Made by a program: the position numbers and the translations under genes
Shown: positions 24,260 to 34,599 of the stretch, piece after piece
How the letters are laid out: each line of letters starts with the position of its first letter
Position numbering within the stretch: position 1 is the first letter of the stretch
NCBI GenBank assembly: GCA_008107755.1
Contig: VIRH01000044.1
Location: 48,016-112,015 of the forward strand
DNA length: 64,000 bases
DNA from: Rhodobacterales bacterium
Lineage (GTDB): Bacteria; Pseudomonadota; Alphaproteobacteria; Rhizobiales; Stappiaceae
Direction of reading: 5' to 3'
The notes under the pieces: model-generated
Databases searched by the model: none
What the model was told of the DNA's origin: nothing
What the model saw: only the letters and a program-made list of their open reading frames with translations

Positions 24260-25495
24260 TCAGGCGCCAAGCCAACGCATGTAGCTTTCCGTTCCGCCGT
24301 TGCGGGTGTCGGCCAGTGCCGCTTCTTCATCGATCTTGGCAACGTCCGCAGACGTCAGCACTTGCGGCAGCGCGTCGCGCACGAGTTCTGCCTGACCCGG
24401 CATAAGGTTGCAGGGGTCGAGCTGAAAGTAGCCCTTTTCGGTTTCGTGGCCGCGCACGATAATCGGCGGGTCGTAGCTCCCGAACGCAACGGCGTATTGG
24501 GCTGCGCTTGCGCCGGCCGTTGCCGGGTCCACGTGAACTTCCAGACGCTCCAGAGGATTTCCGGTCGGGTCCGGTATGCGCTTGGCATCAAAACCCGGCA
24601 AGCCGTCGATGGCGTCCTTCCACATTTCCAACGCAGCGGTTTCCGCCGCACGGATGGCGTCATGATCGCGCTTGAGCCACTGGGTCATTGCCATGATGGC
24701 GCCGGCAATGCTTTCCTTGCCGATCTTCATGCCCCGGCCAATGCCGATGTTTTGCAGGTAGGCAGCGCGTACAAGATCCTTGCGCCCGGCGACGATGCCC
24801 GAGGTCGGTCCGCCCATGAACTTGTGGCCCGAATAAATGGCGATGTCGGCGCCTGCGGCAATGAAACCCTCAAGATCATATTCCGATGCCGCATCGACGA
24901 TGACCGGAACGCCCTTGGCATGGGCAATCTCGCAAAAGCGTTTCAGAGGTATCATGCCGTAGTCGACGACATGGTGCGATATCACGTAAAGCGCGGCGGC
25001 AGCGCCCTCGTCGAGAACGGCCTCGAGTTGATAGTCCTTGGCCAGCGTGGATTGCCCGACGATGCGCACATGACCGCCGACCATTTCGATGGCCTGGGAA
25101 ACAGGCGCGCCATATTCGCAAAGATGGCCCATCTGCACCGCGACACCGGACTTGTCGCCCGGATTGCACGGCAGGTCTTCCGCACGGGCCGGGTCGAGGC
25201 CGGTGATGCAGCCGGCCACGGAAAGAGAGATGCCCGCACTTGCAGATGCGGTCAGGAAACCGGCTTCGGCTCCGGTCAGTTGAGCGATGATGCCGGAGGC
25301 CTTGGCTTGCAATTCGTGCATACGCGCAAACCGCGGCATTACATCAGCGGTTGCGTCTGCCACCCGCTGGCTCGCAATCGAGCCTCCCAGCGAGGTCATC
25401 GTACCGCAGACATTGACCATGCGGCTCATGCCCATGGAATCGTGCCACGACCAGTCAATGCCATAATCGTCACGCTGTGGTTGCTTATTGTCCAT
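24260..25495 (-). CDS. SelA-like PLP-dependent lyase (D-glucosaminate-6-P ammonia-lyase family)
   Basis: 411 residues of the SelA/DgaE branch of fold-type I PLP enzymes: SMGMSRMVNVCGTMTSLGGS at the N-terminus, GFLTASASAGISLSVAGC (cofactor phosphate loop), VIVDAASEYDL (Asp that contacts the pyridine nitrogen) and the Schiff-base lysine in IYSGHKFMGGPTSG. These enzymes eliminate ammonia or water from amino acids or amino sugars. The ATG at 25495 follows AGAGGA; the frame runs to 25609 through the operator region. Next to RidA, an enamine/imine hydrolase, and an amidohydrolase, it could deaminate the amino compound freed from an imported peptide or N-acyl derivative. Not a true selenocysteine synthase: no SelB/SelD nearby. 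Confidence 0.8.
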   Translation of the reverse strand: MDNKQPQRDDYGIDWSWHDSMGMSRMVNVCGTMTSLGGSIASQRVADATADVMPRFARMHELQAKASGIIAQLTGAEAGFLTASASAGISLSVAGCITGLDPARAEDLPCNPGDKSGVAVQMGHLCEYGAPVSQAIEMVGGHVRIVGQSTLAKDYQLEAVLDEGAAAALYVISHHVVDYGMIPLKRFCEIAHAKGVPVIVDAASEYDLEGFIAAGADIAIYSGHKFMGGPTSGIVAGRKDLVRAAYLQNIGIGRGMKIGKESIAGAIMAMTQWLKRDHDAIRAAETAALEMWKDAIDGLPGFDAKRIPDPTGNPLERLEVHVDPATAGASAAQYAVAFGSYDPPIIVRGHETEKGYFQLDPCNLMPGQAELVRDALPQVLTSADVAKIDEEAALADTRNGGTESYMRWLGA

Positions 25496-25526
25496 GATAT
25501 TGTCCTCTACTCTTGCGAGCATTTCC

Positions 25527-25550
25527 ATTATTGTGGCATAGAGGCCATAG
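25527..25550. promoter_or_regulatory. Candidate IclR operator, copy 1
   Basis: ATTATTGTGG followed by C-ATA-GAG and GCCA-TAG, with arms TGGC/GCCA six bases apart, in the 82-base divergent region between the SelA-like gene and its IclR gene. The same layout recurs at 33323-33346 before the ABC operon (ten identical leading bases, then ATA at the same place, arms TGGA/TCCA). Confidence 0.6.
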
Positions 25551-25577
25551 TTTTGGCCCCCGAAATGAGATGATGTT

Positions 25578-26348
25578 ATGGATATGGAAGTGCCTCGCAG
25601 GACCCGCACCAGTGCGCTGACGCGGAACCTTCAAATACTCGATATCCTGACTGAAAGACTCGTTCCGATGACGGCTTACGAGCTGGCGAAAGCCAGTGGC
25701 GCCCCGGCATCGACCGTTTACAAGCTCATTGACGAATTGTGTGAATGCTCGATGCTGAGCCGCACCGCCGACGGCCGGGTCTGGCTTGGACCGCGCCTCA
25801 TGCGGTACGGCCTCGCCTATCGCACGCGGATGAACGCCTTTACCGAGGCGCGCCGCGCGATGATGGAACTGAATGAGCGCACCGGTGAAATGATCCAGAT
25901 CTGCACCCGAGACGAAGGCCGGATGAGTGTGATCGACATGGCGGAAGGTTCGGGCGCGTTTCGCGTGACCTCCGATGTGGGCACCCGGGTGCCTTTGAAC
26001 TGGACTGCGTCCGGGCGCCTTCTGGTTGGTCATCTTCCCGATGACGAGCGTTTGGCGATTTTCGAGGCCTGTGCCGAACCATCGCACACCGGACTGGCGG
26101 AAACGGACCCGGAGAAACTGGCAAAGATGTCGAGGGAGGCCTTTCTTGAGGGCCTGTCGGTCCAGATCGACACCTCCGAGGAGTCCGTCGCCTGCATTGC
26201 CGCCCCGATCCGCGACCAGCAGGGAGCGTGCCTGATGACCCTCTCGGTCGTCATGCCCAAGCACCGGGTTGCCGACCGCTTCGAGAGTATTGCGACGGAA
26301 GTTCGCACTGCGGCGCAATCTGTCGAACGGGCGCTCGGAAATCATTAG
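25578..26348 (+). CDS. IclR-family regulator of the peptide-type ABC operon
   Basis: 256-residue IclR protein with winged helix (MTAYELAKASGAPASTVYKLIDELCECSML) and effector domain (IQICTRDEGRMSVIDM, RVPLNWTASGRLLVGHLPDDE, SVACIAAPIRDQ). Diverges from the SelA-like gene and converges with ridA, whose stop overlaps its own stop by four bases. The shared 24-bp element at 25527 and 33323 is the obvious candidate for its binding site, so one regulator would control the lyase and the transporter operon. Confidence 0.9.
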   Translation: MDMEVPRRTRTSALTRNLQILDILTERLVPMTAYELAKASGAPASTVYKLIDELCECSMLSRTADGRVWLGPRLMRYGLAYRTRMNAFTEARRAMMELNERTGEMIQICTRDEGRMSVIDMAEGSGAFRVTSDVGTRVPLNWTASGRLLVGHLPDDERLAIFEACAEPSHTGLAETDPEKLAKMSREAFLEGLSVQIDTSEESVACIAAPIRDQQGACLMTLSVVMPKHRVADRFESIATEVRTAAQSVERALGNH

Positions 26349-26863
26349 AGGGCCCGGCCGGCACTTTGATGCGGGGCGTCGTCGGATAGCTCGAATATGG
26401 CCTCGACTTCCACGGTGATCTGGTTTGGAAGAGAACTGACGCCGAACGCCGAGCGCGCATGGCCGCGACTGTCGCCGAAGATACGTGCAAGCATATCTGA
26501 AGCACCGTCGATGACGTGAGGATGGCGCTCGAATTCCGGTGTCGCGTTGACCAGGCCCAGGAGTTTGACCACGCCACCGACGTGGTCGAGAGATCCGAGA
26601 AACTGCCTGAGCGCCGCAATGATGTTGAGTGCGACCAGCTCGGCATGTTCCCTCGCCACTTCGGCGGTAATTTCGCCGCCAACCTTGCCTTTCAACAACG
26701 TGCCATCCGGCAGGACAGGTCCCTGACCGGACACATAAAGCATCTTGCCGGAACGCCGCACGTTCTTGAATGCCCCGATGGGTGACGGCGGGCTGTCAGG
26801 CAAGGGACGGCCGAGTGCCTTCAAGCGTGTCTCCGGCGTTTCGGCGCGTAGTTCAGTTGTCAT
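26345..26863 (-). CDS. RidA-family protein (enamine/imine deaminase)
   Basis: 172 residues of the RidA/YjgF family with the conserved SAFGVSSLPNQITVEVEAIFEL C-terminus, a LYVSGQGPVLPDG strand and the active-site arginine in GHARSAFG. RidA speeds hydrolysis of reactive enamines and imines produced by PLP enzymes. It overlaps the preceding ABC gene by 11 bases and is the last gene of the operon, a good partner for the SelA-like lyase at 24260-25495. The N-terminus is longer than in typical 128-residue RidA. Confidence 0.85.
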   Translation of the reverse strand: MTTELRAETPETRLKALGRPLPDSPPSPIGAFKNVRRSGKMLYVSGQGPVLPDGTLLKGKVGGEITAEVAREHAELVALNIIAALRQFLGSLDHVGGVVKLLGLVNATPEFERHPHVIDGASDMLARIFGDSRGHARSAFGVSSLPNQITVEVEAIFELSDDAPHQSAGRAL

Positions 26864-27811
26864 TTAGGACCTCGATTTTCTTGCAATAGCTGACATGACG
26901 GTCAGCAATGACAACGGGTTCGGGCAGGCCATCAGCACAAATCGTGTCGGCATGTCGACAACGTGTCCTGAAGACGCAGCCTGATGGGGGATTGAGTGGG
27001 GAGGGAATATCGCCCTCAAGAAGCTCGCGTGACAGCTTGGCACGCGGATCGGGCAGCGGGATCGCGGAGTTGAGCGCCCGCGTGTACGGGTGCATGGCCT
27101 TCTGATAAACGGCCCGCGACGGCCCGATCTCCATGAGCCGCCCCAGATAGAGCACAGCGATCTGATCGCAGAGATACTCGACAACCGACAGATCGTGGGC
27201 AATGAAAAGCATGGTCAGGTTCCGCTTTTCACGCAAATCCAGCAGAAGATTGAGCACCTGTGCCTGGATCGAAACATCGAGCGCCGAGACGCTTTCGTCC
27301 GCGACAATGAACTCCGGTTCCAGCGCCAGGGCACGCGCGATGCCGATCCGCTGACGCTGACCGCCGGAAAATTCATGCGGGAAGCGGTTCAGGTGATCGC
27401 CCGAAAGCCCGACTTCTTCCAGAAGCACCGCAGCACGATCCCGGCGCTCGCTCCGGTTGCAGATTCCGAATGCCTTCAGGCCTTCCCCGATGAGATCGGC
27501 GATCCGCAATCGCGGATTGAGCGACGACATGGGGTCCTGAAAGATGATCTGCATCCTGCGGCGCATCTGGCGCATTTGTCCCGCGCTCAGCATATTCAGG
27601 TCGGTGCCATCGAAAATGGTCTGGCCGCGCGTCGGTTCGACAAGCCTCAGCAGGCTGCGCCCCAGCGTGGTTTTGCCGGAGCCGCTTTCACCAACAAGAC
27701 CTGTGATGGACCCGCGTGGAATATCGAAACTGATATCTTCCAGCGCGTGAACGGGGCCGCCGGCCGTTTCAAACGTTTTCGTCAGGCCGCGTATCTGAAG
27801 AAGTGGCTCGC

Positions 27812-27815
<4 letters not shown>
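26853..27815 (-). CDS. Oligopeptide/dipeptide ABC transporter ATP-binding protein (DppF-like)
   Basis: 320-residue ATPase with Walker A GESGSGKTTLGRSLL, Q-loop DPMSSLNPRL, signature SGGQRQRIGIARAL, Walker B FIVADESVSALD and the oligopeptide-transporter C-terminal domain with cysteines (GCVFRTRCRHAD ... YCKK), which in this family binds an iron-sulfur cluster or metal. The ATG at 27815 overlaps the DppD stop by four bases. Works with 27812-28810 as a heterodimeric motor. Confidence 0.92.
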
Positions 27816-28806
<991 letters not shown>

Positions 28807-28810
<4 letters not shown>

Positions 28811-29922
28811 GGAAGCCTCCGGCTCGCGGTCTGGATATCAGCGCCGAGAACCGTTGCGCGCGGCTCGAAGACCCTGTCCATCACCATCGTGTTGCCCTGG
28901 CTGTCGAGCACTTCGATACCGGCTTCTTCCAGATCGAAGACCGTGAAGTCCGCACGCATGCCGGCCGTGAGGCCGTCTCTGCCGGATAGACCGAGGATCG
29001 AGCGCGGAGCGGCACAGCTTGCCTGCACGACGTCTTCGAACGGCAGGCCGACTGCCAGAAGTTTCGACATCGTCGTCGCCAGATCGTAGACGGGCGATTC
29101 AATGGACACCTTGTGCAGGTCCGTGGAAATGGAGAACGGGCGCAGCCCGTCGGCAATGGAGGCGCGCGCCGTTTCAAAATTGAACGACGCCCCGCCATGA
29201 CCGATATCCATGCGAATGCCTCTCTCGGCCAGATCCTGCGCCATGGCGAAGAGTGCAGGTGTATCGCGGATGGAGCCGGCGGGCTTGCCGTTGAAACAAT
29301 GCGTGACGATGTCGCCTTCCGACAGGATGTCGAAAACCTCATCGATAAGGGGGGGCGGCTCACCGACATGGACCATAAGCGGGAAGTTGGTCATTTCCGC
29401 AACGCGCTTGGCGATCTTGGCCGGTGTGATGCCCCAGCTGCCGACGATCACTCCGGATGCGCGTACCTTGATGCCGCAGATGACGTCGCGATTTTTCTCG
29501 ATGACCTCAAGCGTTCTGTCGATATCGATGGAGCGCCAGTCGATCAGTTCCGGCACGCGGTTGCAGGCAACGAGTCCGATCGACCCGATATTGAGAAAGG
29601 CCTTGATCGTCTCGGCATGCGGATCGATGACATACTCCCTGAGACCATGGAAGTTTGCCTCGCCTGCCGAACCGGCATCGGCCATGGCGGTCACGCCCGT
29701 TGCGCGGCCGGCCTCGCTGGCCCGGATCGAGATATCGGTCCCGCCGTGCCAGACGTGCACATGCAGGTCGCACCAGCCCGGAGACAGATAGGCGCCCTTC
29801 AGATCCACCTGTTCGGCGTTTTCGGGCGCTGCGTCGAGCAGCGTGCCGTCATCTGCAATGTGGATGGAAGCCGCGGCGCTGTCGAAGCCGACCGCGGTGA
29901 AATTGGTCAGAGTAAGCGCCAT
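28807..29922 (-). CDS. Amidohydrolase of the dihydroorotase-like Atu3266/EF0837 family
   Basis: 371-residue metal-dependent hydrolase. Metal ligands seen: H54-V-H56 in DLHVHVWHGG, the lysine in GIKVRASGVI that is usually carboxylated, His in LMVHVGEPPP and in IVTHCFNGK, and Asp in ISTDLHKV. Related proteins (Atu3266, EF0837) are annotated as dihydroorotases but hydrolyse N-acyl or ester groups of alpha-hydroxy or amino acids. Inserted between permease and ATPase genes of the ABC operon, it most likely deacylates the imported compound. I keep the substrate open. Confidence 0.82.
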
Positions 29923-30783
29923 TCAGGTCTCCTTGTTGAGTTTGGGGTCGAGTGCATCGCGCAGACCGTCGCCGACAAGTTGGAGCGAGAGGACTGAAAG
30001 CGCGATGGCGATGCCCGGGAAGAGAATGAGGAAGAAAGCGGTATCGATGTATTGCCGTCCCTCGTTGACCATCGCGCCCCAGGTAGGCGTGGAAGGGTCG
30101 ACACCGACACCCAGAAAGGTCAGGCCCGCTTCGGCCAGCATCGCATAGGCGAAGATGAAGGTGGCCTGAACCAGGATGGGGGACAGGATATTGCGCAGGA
30201 CGTGCGTGACCATGATCGTCAGCGTGCTGGAGCCGAGCGCGCGTGCCGCCTCGACATAAGGCAATTCGCGCACGACCAGCGTCGAGGCGCGCACGATGCG
30301 GGCAACCCTGGGGGTGTAGACGATGGAAAGCGCCAGGATGACATTGCCGACGGTTCCGCCGAAAATCGCAACAAGCGCGAGGGCGAGAAGGATATCGGGA
30401 AACGCCATCATGGCATCGATCAGCCGCGACAACGGTGTGTCCAACCGCCTGAAAAAGCCCGCAATCAGACCGATGACTATGCCCGCAGAGGACGACAGGA
30501 TCGCCACACCGAGACCGATCTGAAGCGAGGTCTGGCCCGCAATGAGAAGACGGCCGAGCACATCGCGGCCGAACGCGTCTGCACCCAGAAAGTAGTCGGC
30601 GCCCGGCGGTGTGAGCCTGTTGCGTACGGACATTCCGCCGATCGCGGTCAGATCGAGCGCCGGCAAGAGGAAGCATGCCAGGACAATCAGCACGAAACAC
30701 ACAAGAGCGACCACGGTCGAGCGGCGCGCCATGAGCACGACGCGAAAGCTGGGCGGCTGATGGAGTTGAGATACGGAGGCCAT
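29923..30783 (-). CDS. Oligopeptide/dipeptide ABC transporter permease (DppC-like)
   Basis: 286-residue inner-membrane permease with the OppC/DppC N-terminal extension, GADAFGRDVLGRLLIAGQTSLQIG at the start of the core and the EAA-loop YVEAARALGSSTLTIMVTHVLRN that docks the ATPases. Shares one base with the DppB stop and ends directly before the amidohydrolase gene. Confidence 0.92.
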   Translation of the reverse strand: MASVSQLHQPPSFRVVLMARRSTVVALVCFVLIVLACFLLPALDLTAIGGMSVRNRLTPPGADYFLGADAFGRDVLGRLLIAGQTSLQIGLGVAILSSSAGIVIGLIAGFFRRLDTPLSRLIDAMMAFPDILLALALVAIFGGTVGNVILALSIVYTPRVARIVRASTLVVRELPYVEAARALGSSTLTIMVTHVLRNILSPILVQATFIFAYAMLAEAGLTFLGVGVDPSTPTWGAMVNEGRQYIDTAFFLILFPGIAIALSVLSLQLVGDGLRDALDPKLNKET

Positions 30784-31724
30784 CAGTATTTCACCCGCTT
30801 GTCGATGAAGAAATAGAGAAGGTCTGTGGCCAGATTGATCAGCACGTAAATGGACGCGACAACGATCAAGGTGCCTTGAATGACCGGGTAATCACGGCGA
30901 AGGACGGCGTTGACGACCAGATTGCCCATGCCGGGCAGATTGAAGACGCGTTCCGTAACCACTGCACCCGAAACGAGAAGGGCGAAGGTCAGACCGACGA
31001 CCGTGATGATCGGGATACCGGCATTCTTCAAGGCGTGCCGCAAGATGACACGTGCTTCCGGCATGCCCTTCGCCCGGGCGGTGCGCACGTAATCCTCCCC
31101 CAGAATGTCCAGCATGGATGCGCGGGTAAACCGCAGGATCAACGCCGAATTGGTAATGCCCAGGGTGATGGAAGGCAGAATGAGGTGCCCGAGACGCACC
31201 CACAGGTCAGCGTCGGGGCCGCCGTAGCCGGCCGTTGGAAACCAGCCGAAATTGGTTGCCAGAACGCGCTGGAACACCAGCCCGGTCAGGAAGCTGGGTA
31301 TGGAAGCGGCCAGCATTGCGGATGTAACCGAGCTCTGATCGAGCAGGGATCCGCGTTTGTATGCCGCATAGATCCCGATCGGTGTGGCGATGAAGAGCGC
31401 GAAAAACAGCGACATCAGCGCGAGAAAAATCGTCGGCTCCGCACGGTCCGCCAGAATGGAGGTCACGGGACGATTGAAGAACAGCGACTCGCCCAGATCC
31501 CCCTTCAGTGCGTTGCCGACAAATTTCGCATATTGCACGATGATCGGGTCATCGAGACCAAGCCGCGTGCGCAAGTCCGCGGCCTCCTGAGGCGTTGCAT
31601 CCGGCCCCAGCATCAGGGCTGCCGGGTCGCCAGGGGCGAGCCTGACCAGTACGAAGGTGATCGTCAGAACGAGAATGATCACCACGAACATCCCGACAAC
31701 GCGCCGAAGAAGATAGTTTGCCAT
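30783..31724 (-). CDS. Oligopeptide/dipeptide ABC transporter permease (DppB-like)
   Basis: 313 residues, six membrane segments, with the DppB N-terminus (YLLRRVVGMFVVIILVLTITF), the loop RLAPGDPAALMLGP and the EAA motif YVRTARAKGMPEARVILRHALKN. Forms the channel with the DppC-like partner. Follows the binding-protein gene after 76 bases. Confidence 0.92.
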   Translation of the reverse strand: MANYLLRRVVGMFVVIILVLTITFVLVRLAPGDPAALMLGPDATPQEAADLRTRLGLDDPIIVQYAKFVGNALKGDLGESLFFNRPVTSILADRAEPTIFLALMSLFFALFIATPIGIYAAYKRGSLLDQSSVTSAMLAASIPSFLTGLVFQRVLATNFGWFPTAGYGGPDADLWVRLGHLILPSITLGITNSALILRFTRASMLDILGEDYVRTARAKGMPEARVILRHALKNAGIPIITVVGLTFALLVSGAVVTERVFNLPGMGNLVVNAVLRRDYPVIQGTLIVVASIYVLINLATDLLYFFIDKRVKY

Positions 31725-31800
31725 GAAACCCTGCTGAACAGCGATTACGCGTTGAGAGGCCGCGCCTGGAGAGTGCCGGCGCGGCCCACTTCACAGATGC

Positions 31801-33303
31801 TTACTTGGAGACCTGTGCATTCCAGAAAGCCGGCCAGGGCGACGGGCTCACGCCGGTCAGACCCTTCGCCTTGCCCTGGAGGGCATTGAAGTCGCCAACC
31901 TTGATAAAGCCGACATCTTCCAGAACGATCTTCTGCAGCTCACCGAAAATGGCCTTGCGCTTTTCCGGATCGCTTTCGGAGGTAAACCGATCAAGGATCT
32001 TGTTCTTCTCCGGATTGTCCCAGCCTTCACGCGCGGAGGAAAACAGGCTGGAAATCAGCGCCGGTTCCGGCAGGAAGGGCGAGTGTGTGATGTAGATATC
32101 CCAAAGGTCGGGGTTGTTGCGGTTCTGGGCAAGCGTCGCCCAGTCGACAACGTCCAGCTCAACCTTCAGTCCGGCCGCTTCCAGTCCTGCCTTCGCAACT
32201 TCGGCCATCTGATAATGGAACTCGTACTGATGCGAGGTGAGAATGCGCAGCGGCGACCCGTCGTAATCGGCGGCCTTGAGATATTCGGCGGCCTTTTCCG
32301 GGTCATTCTGGTTATAGAGTTCCACACCCTCATCGCTGTGCCATGTCCAGCCTTCCGGATAGAGCGCACCATCAGTCTTGAAGAACTTGTCATTGCCGAA
32401 GCCCGCAAAGAGCATGTCGTCAAAGGGCAGAGCAGCCTGAACAGCCTTGCGAATGTTCAAGTCCGTCATGATCCCCTTTTTGTGGTTCACTGCAAATACC
32501 GGCCAGCCGAAGGGTTCCAGCAGAACCGGCTCAGCGACGTCCGACGCTGCCAGACGGTCGTAGGTTTCCGTCGAAAGACCGTCGGCATAGTCATATTGAC
32601 CGGAGAGCAGGCCTTCGGCGCGTGTGTTGCCGTCGGGGACCGGGACCAAGCGGATTTCGTCGGGAACCTGGTTACGCTCGGTCGCGCCTGTTGGCTGGGT
32701 GTAACCGTCGAAACGGACGAGCTGCGTGTACCGGTCAGGCTCATGGGCCTCGATCTTGTACGGGCCTGTGCCGACAACCGTGTCGATCTCCGGCGCAATG
32801 ATCTCTTCGGGATAAACAACCGCGGCGGAGTTGGAGAAGGAGAGCAGCGACAGGAGCGGCGAATAGGGCTCCTTCATCGTGATCGTCACTTCGTAAGGAC
32901 CGGATGCCTCGACACCGGCCACCTTGTCGGCGACTGATTTGCCTCTGCTTGAAACTTCAAGCCAGCGCTGCAGCGACGCGACCGCATCGGCACTGTCCAT
33001 GGAGGAGCCGTCATGGAAGGTTACGCCCTCGCGCAGCGGGATCTTGTAGGTGAGACCGTCGTCGCTGATTTCAGGCATATCGGCTGCCAGCAGCGGGACA
33101 ACGGCCCAGCTCTCGTCAAATGTGTAGAGGGTTTCGACAAAGTGCTGCGTGACGATGCTCACAACATCTTTGGTCGAGACCATTGGATCGAAAGTATCGG
33201 GTTCGCCGATGATGGCGACATTGACCGTTCCGGCAGCCAGAACAGGAGAAACTGATAGCATCAGCGCGCTGGACAGCGCGAACACAGATTTGCGGACAGA
33301 CAT
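31801..33303 (-). CDS. Extracellular solute-binding protein, family 5 (DppA/OppA-like)
   Basis: 500-residue periplasmic binding protein. Signal peptide SVRKSVFALSSALMLSVSPVLAA, mature part with the family 5 motif YTFDESWAVVPLLAADMPEISDDGLTY and VTFHDGSSMDSADAVASLQRW. I use the ATG at 33303, with GGGGAA six bases upstream, rather than the one at 33324. First gene of the leftward operon SBP, DppB, DppC, amidohydrolase, DppD, DppF, RidA. Family 5 proteins carry peptides, opines, glutathione or oligosaccharides. The candidate IclR operator lies immediately upstream. Confidence 0.92.
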   Translation of the reverse strand: MSVRKSVFALSSALMLSVSPVLAAGTVNVAIIGEPDTFDPMVSTKDVVSIVTQHFVETLYTFDESWAVVPLLAADMPEISDDGLTYKIPLREGVTFHDGSSMDSADAVASLQRWLEVSSRGKSVADKVAGVEASGPYEVTITMKEPYSPLLSLLSFSNSAAVVYPEEIIAPEIDTVVGTGPYKIEAHEPDRYTQLVRFDGYTQPTGATERNQVPDEIRLVPVPDGNTRAEGLLSGQYDYADGLSTETYDRLAASDVAEPVLLEPFGWPVFAVNHKKGIMTDLNIRKAVQAALPFDDMLFAGFGNDKFFKTDGALYPEGWTWHSDEGVELYNQNDPEKAAEYLKAADYDGSPLRILTSHQYEFHYQMAEVAKAGLEAAGLKVELDVVDWATLAQNRNNPDLWDIYITHSPFLPEPALISSLFSSAREGWDNPEKNKILDRFTSESDPEKRKAIFGELQKIVLEDVGFIKVGDFNALQGKAKGLTGVSPSPWPAFWNAQVSK

Positions 33304-33322
33304 CGGAAGTTCCCCATATTTC

Positions 33323-33346
33323 ATTATTGTGGAATATGCTCCACTA
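33323..33346. promoter_or_regulatory. Candidate IclR operator, copy 2
   Basis: ATTATTGTGG followed by A-ATA-TGC and TCCA-CTA, arms TGGA/TCCA six bases apart; the counterpart of 25527-25550. A further TGGAGC at 33356-33361 pairs with GCTCCA at 33338-33343, giving a third half-site. Confidence 0.6.
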
Positions 33347-33361
33347 TTATTACTATGGAGC

Positions 33362-33879
33362 CTGTTTCCGATGATTGTCAACGGAGGTTTCTGCCGGATT
33401 TGAAAATGAAGCGTTGGTGAGGTGTCGTGTCACCCGTGCCCTCAAAGCCTGAGGGAATTCCGGACGCCCTTGCCGGGGCCTTTCTGAAGAGGTGATGTCG
33501 CGGGATTGCCGAAGCGCGCAGCGTACCGGCAGCAAGCTCACGCCCCGAGCGCATTGGCGAAGATCTGATCCTGATCGAAACAACGTCGCCGTCTGTTCCG
33601 GTCCATTCAATGCGGCCGGAACGAACGCCAAGGCGGCTTGGTCCCAACGGAAAGGGTCAATGGGTTCTAAAGGCCGGCACCATGAAAGGGAACCTGGGGC
33701 AAAAAATTTGCGACAGAACCCTTGCGGCTTCTAGCTGGGCACACGGTTGTGCCAGGGAGATACCGTCGGCAATCCCACGCCTTTCGGTCAACCGGTTTGG
33801 CGGGTAGTTTGCGGCCTGAAAAATATCCGGGCGGACCTGTCGGTGTCCGACGAAACGAAAAGATAGTCGGAACATATCG
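33362..33879. other. Intergenic region between divergent operons
   Basis: About 500 bases. Contains a six-pair hairpin CCCTCA/TGAGGG at 33439-33455. Open frames here lack ribosome sites and motifs. It must contain the promoters of the DUF1275/FUSC pair; I cannot place them reliably. Confidence 0.4.
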
Positions 33880-34584
33880 ATGCCGCAGAAATCCGAATCC
33901 CGTGGGCCGGGCGCAGAAGCGAATCCGCAGATCACGCGCCTCTCCATACCGCAAGGGTTTGTATCGTTGATCCTCAACGCCGTTGCCGGGTGGATCGATG
34001 CGGTCGGATATCTTGCCATGCTGGCCTCGATCCAGATGTTTCCGTCTTTCATGAGCGGCAACCTGACCAAAATCGTGACTGGTGTCGTGAATGGCAACGG
34101 TGCGACATCTTTGAAAATTGCCGCTGGGGTTCTCGCGTTCTTCGCGGGGGGCGTTGTTGGTCGCCTTGTCAACGCGGGCGAAGCGCGGCGGGATCCGGCG
34201 TCGCTGGCGCTGGTCGCTGGGGTGCTTGGTGCCTCGGCGGTCAATCTGGTCATGGGCGGCGACGCCTATCTGACACTGGTGGCTCTGGCGGCTGCGATGG
34301 GCATGATCAACCATGCTTTCAGCGGGCACATGGATTTCCATGTCCGGACGTATCTGAGCGGGATGCTGGTGACACTGGCAGGAAAGGTGGCGGATGCGAT
34401 CGCAGGGCGCGGGAACTGGTGCGAGGCGGTGGGCCCGGTGGTGACACTGCTCAGCGTCCTGATCGGGGCCTTAGCCGGGGCGTTGATGGTCATCCATGCG
34501 CCGCTTGTCGTCTCCATCTCGTTGCCGGCCGCCGTAATCGCGGCCCTCGTTATCGCTTTGCTGACCGGGTTGGTCGGACCGTAG
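33880..34584 (+). CDS. DUF1275 (YoaK-family) membrane protein
   Basis: 234 residues, about six membrane segments, with the DUF1275 opening LILNAVAGWIDAVGYLAM and the motif MSGNLTKIVTGV. The function of the family is unknown. A short Ser/Gly/Glu-rich N-terminus precedes the first helix. Followed after 15 bases by a FUSC-like gene, probably co-transcribed. Confidence 0.85.
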   Translation: MPQKSESRGPGAEANPQITRLSIPQGFVSLILNAVAGWIDAVGYLAMLASIQMFPSFMSGNLTKIVTGVVNGNGATSLKIAAGVLAFFAGGVVGRLVNAGEARRDPASLALVAGVLGASAVNLVMGGDAYLTLVALAAAMGMINHAFSGHMDFHVRTYLSGMLVTLAGKVADAIAGRGNWCEAVGPVVTLLSVLIGALAGALMVIHAPLVVSISLPAAVIAALVIALLTGLVGP

Positions 34585-34599
34585 GAAGGAGGCATTTGA

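Noticed and set aside
24260..25495. Selenocysteine synthase selA
   Set aside because: The fold is shared, but no selB, selD or selenocysteine tRNA is near and the sequence pattern matches the DgaE-like lyases.
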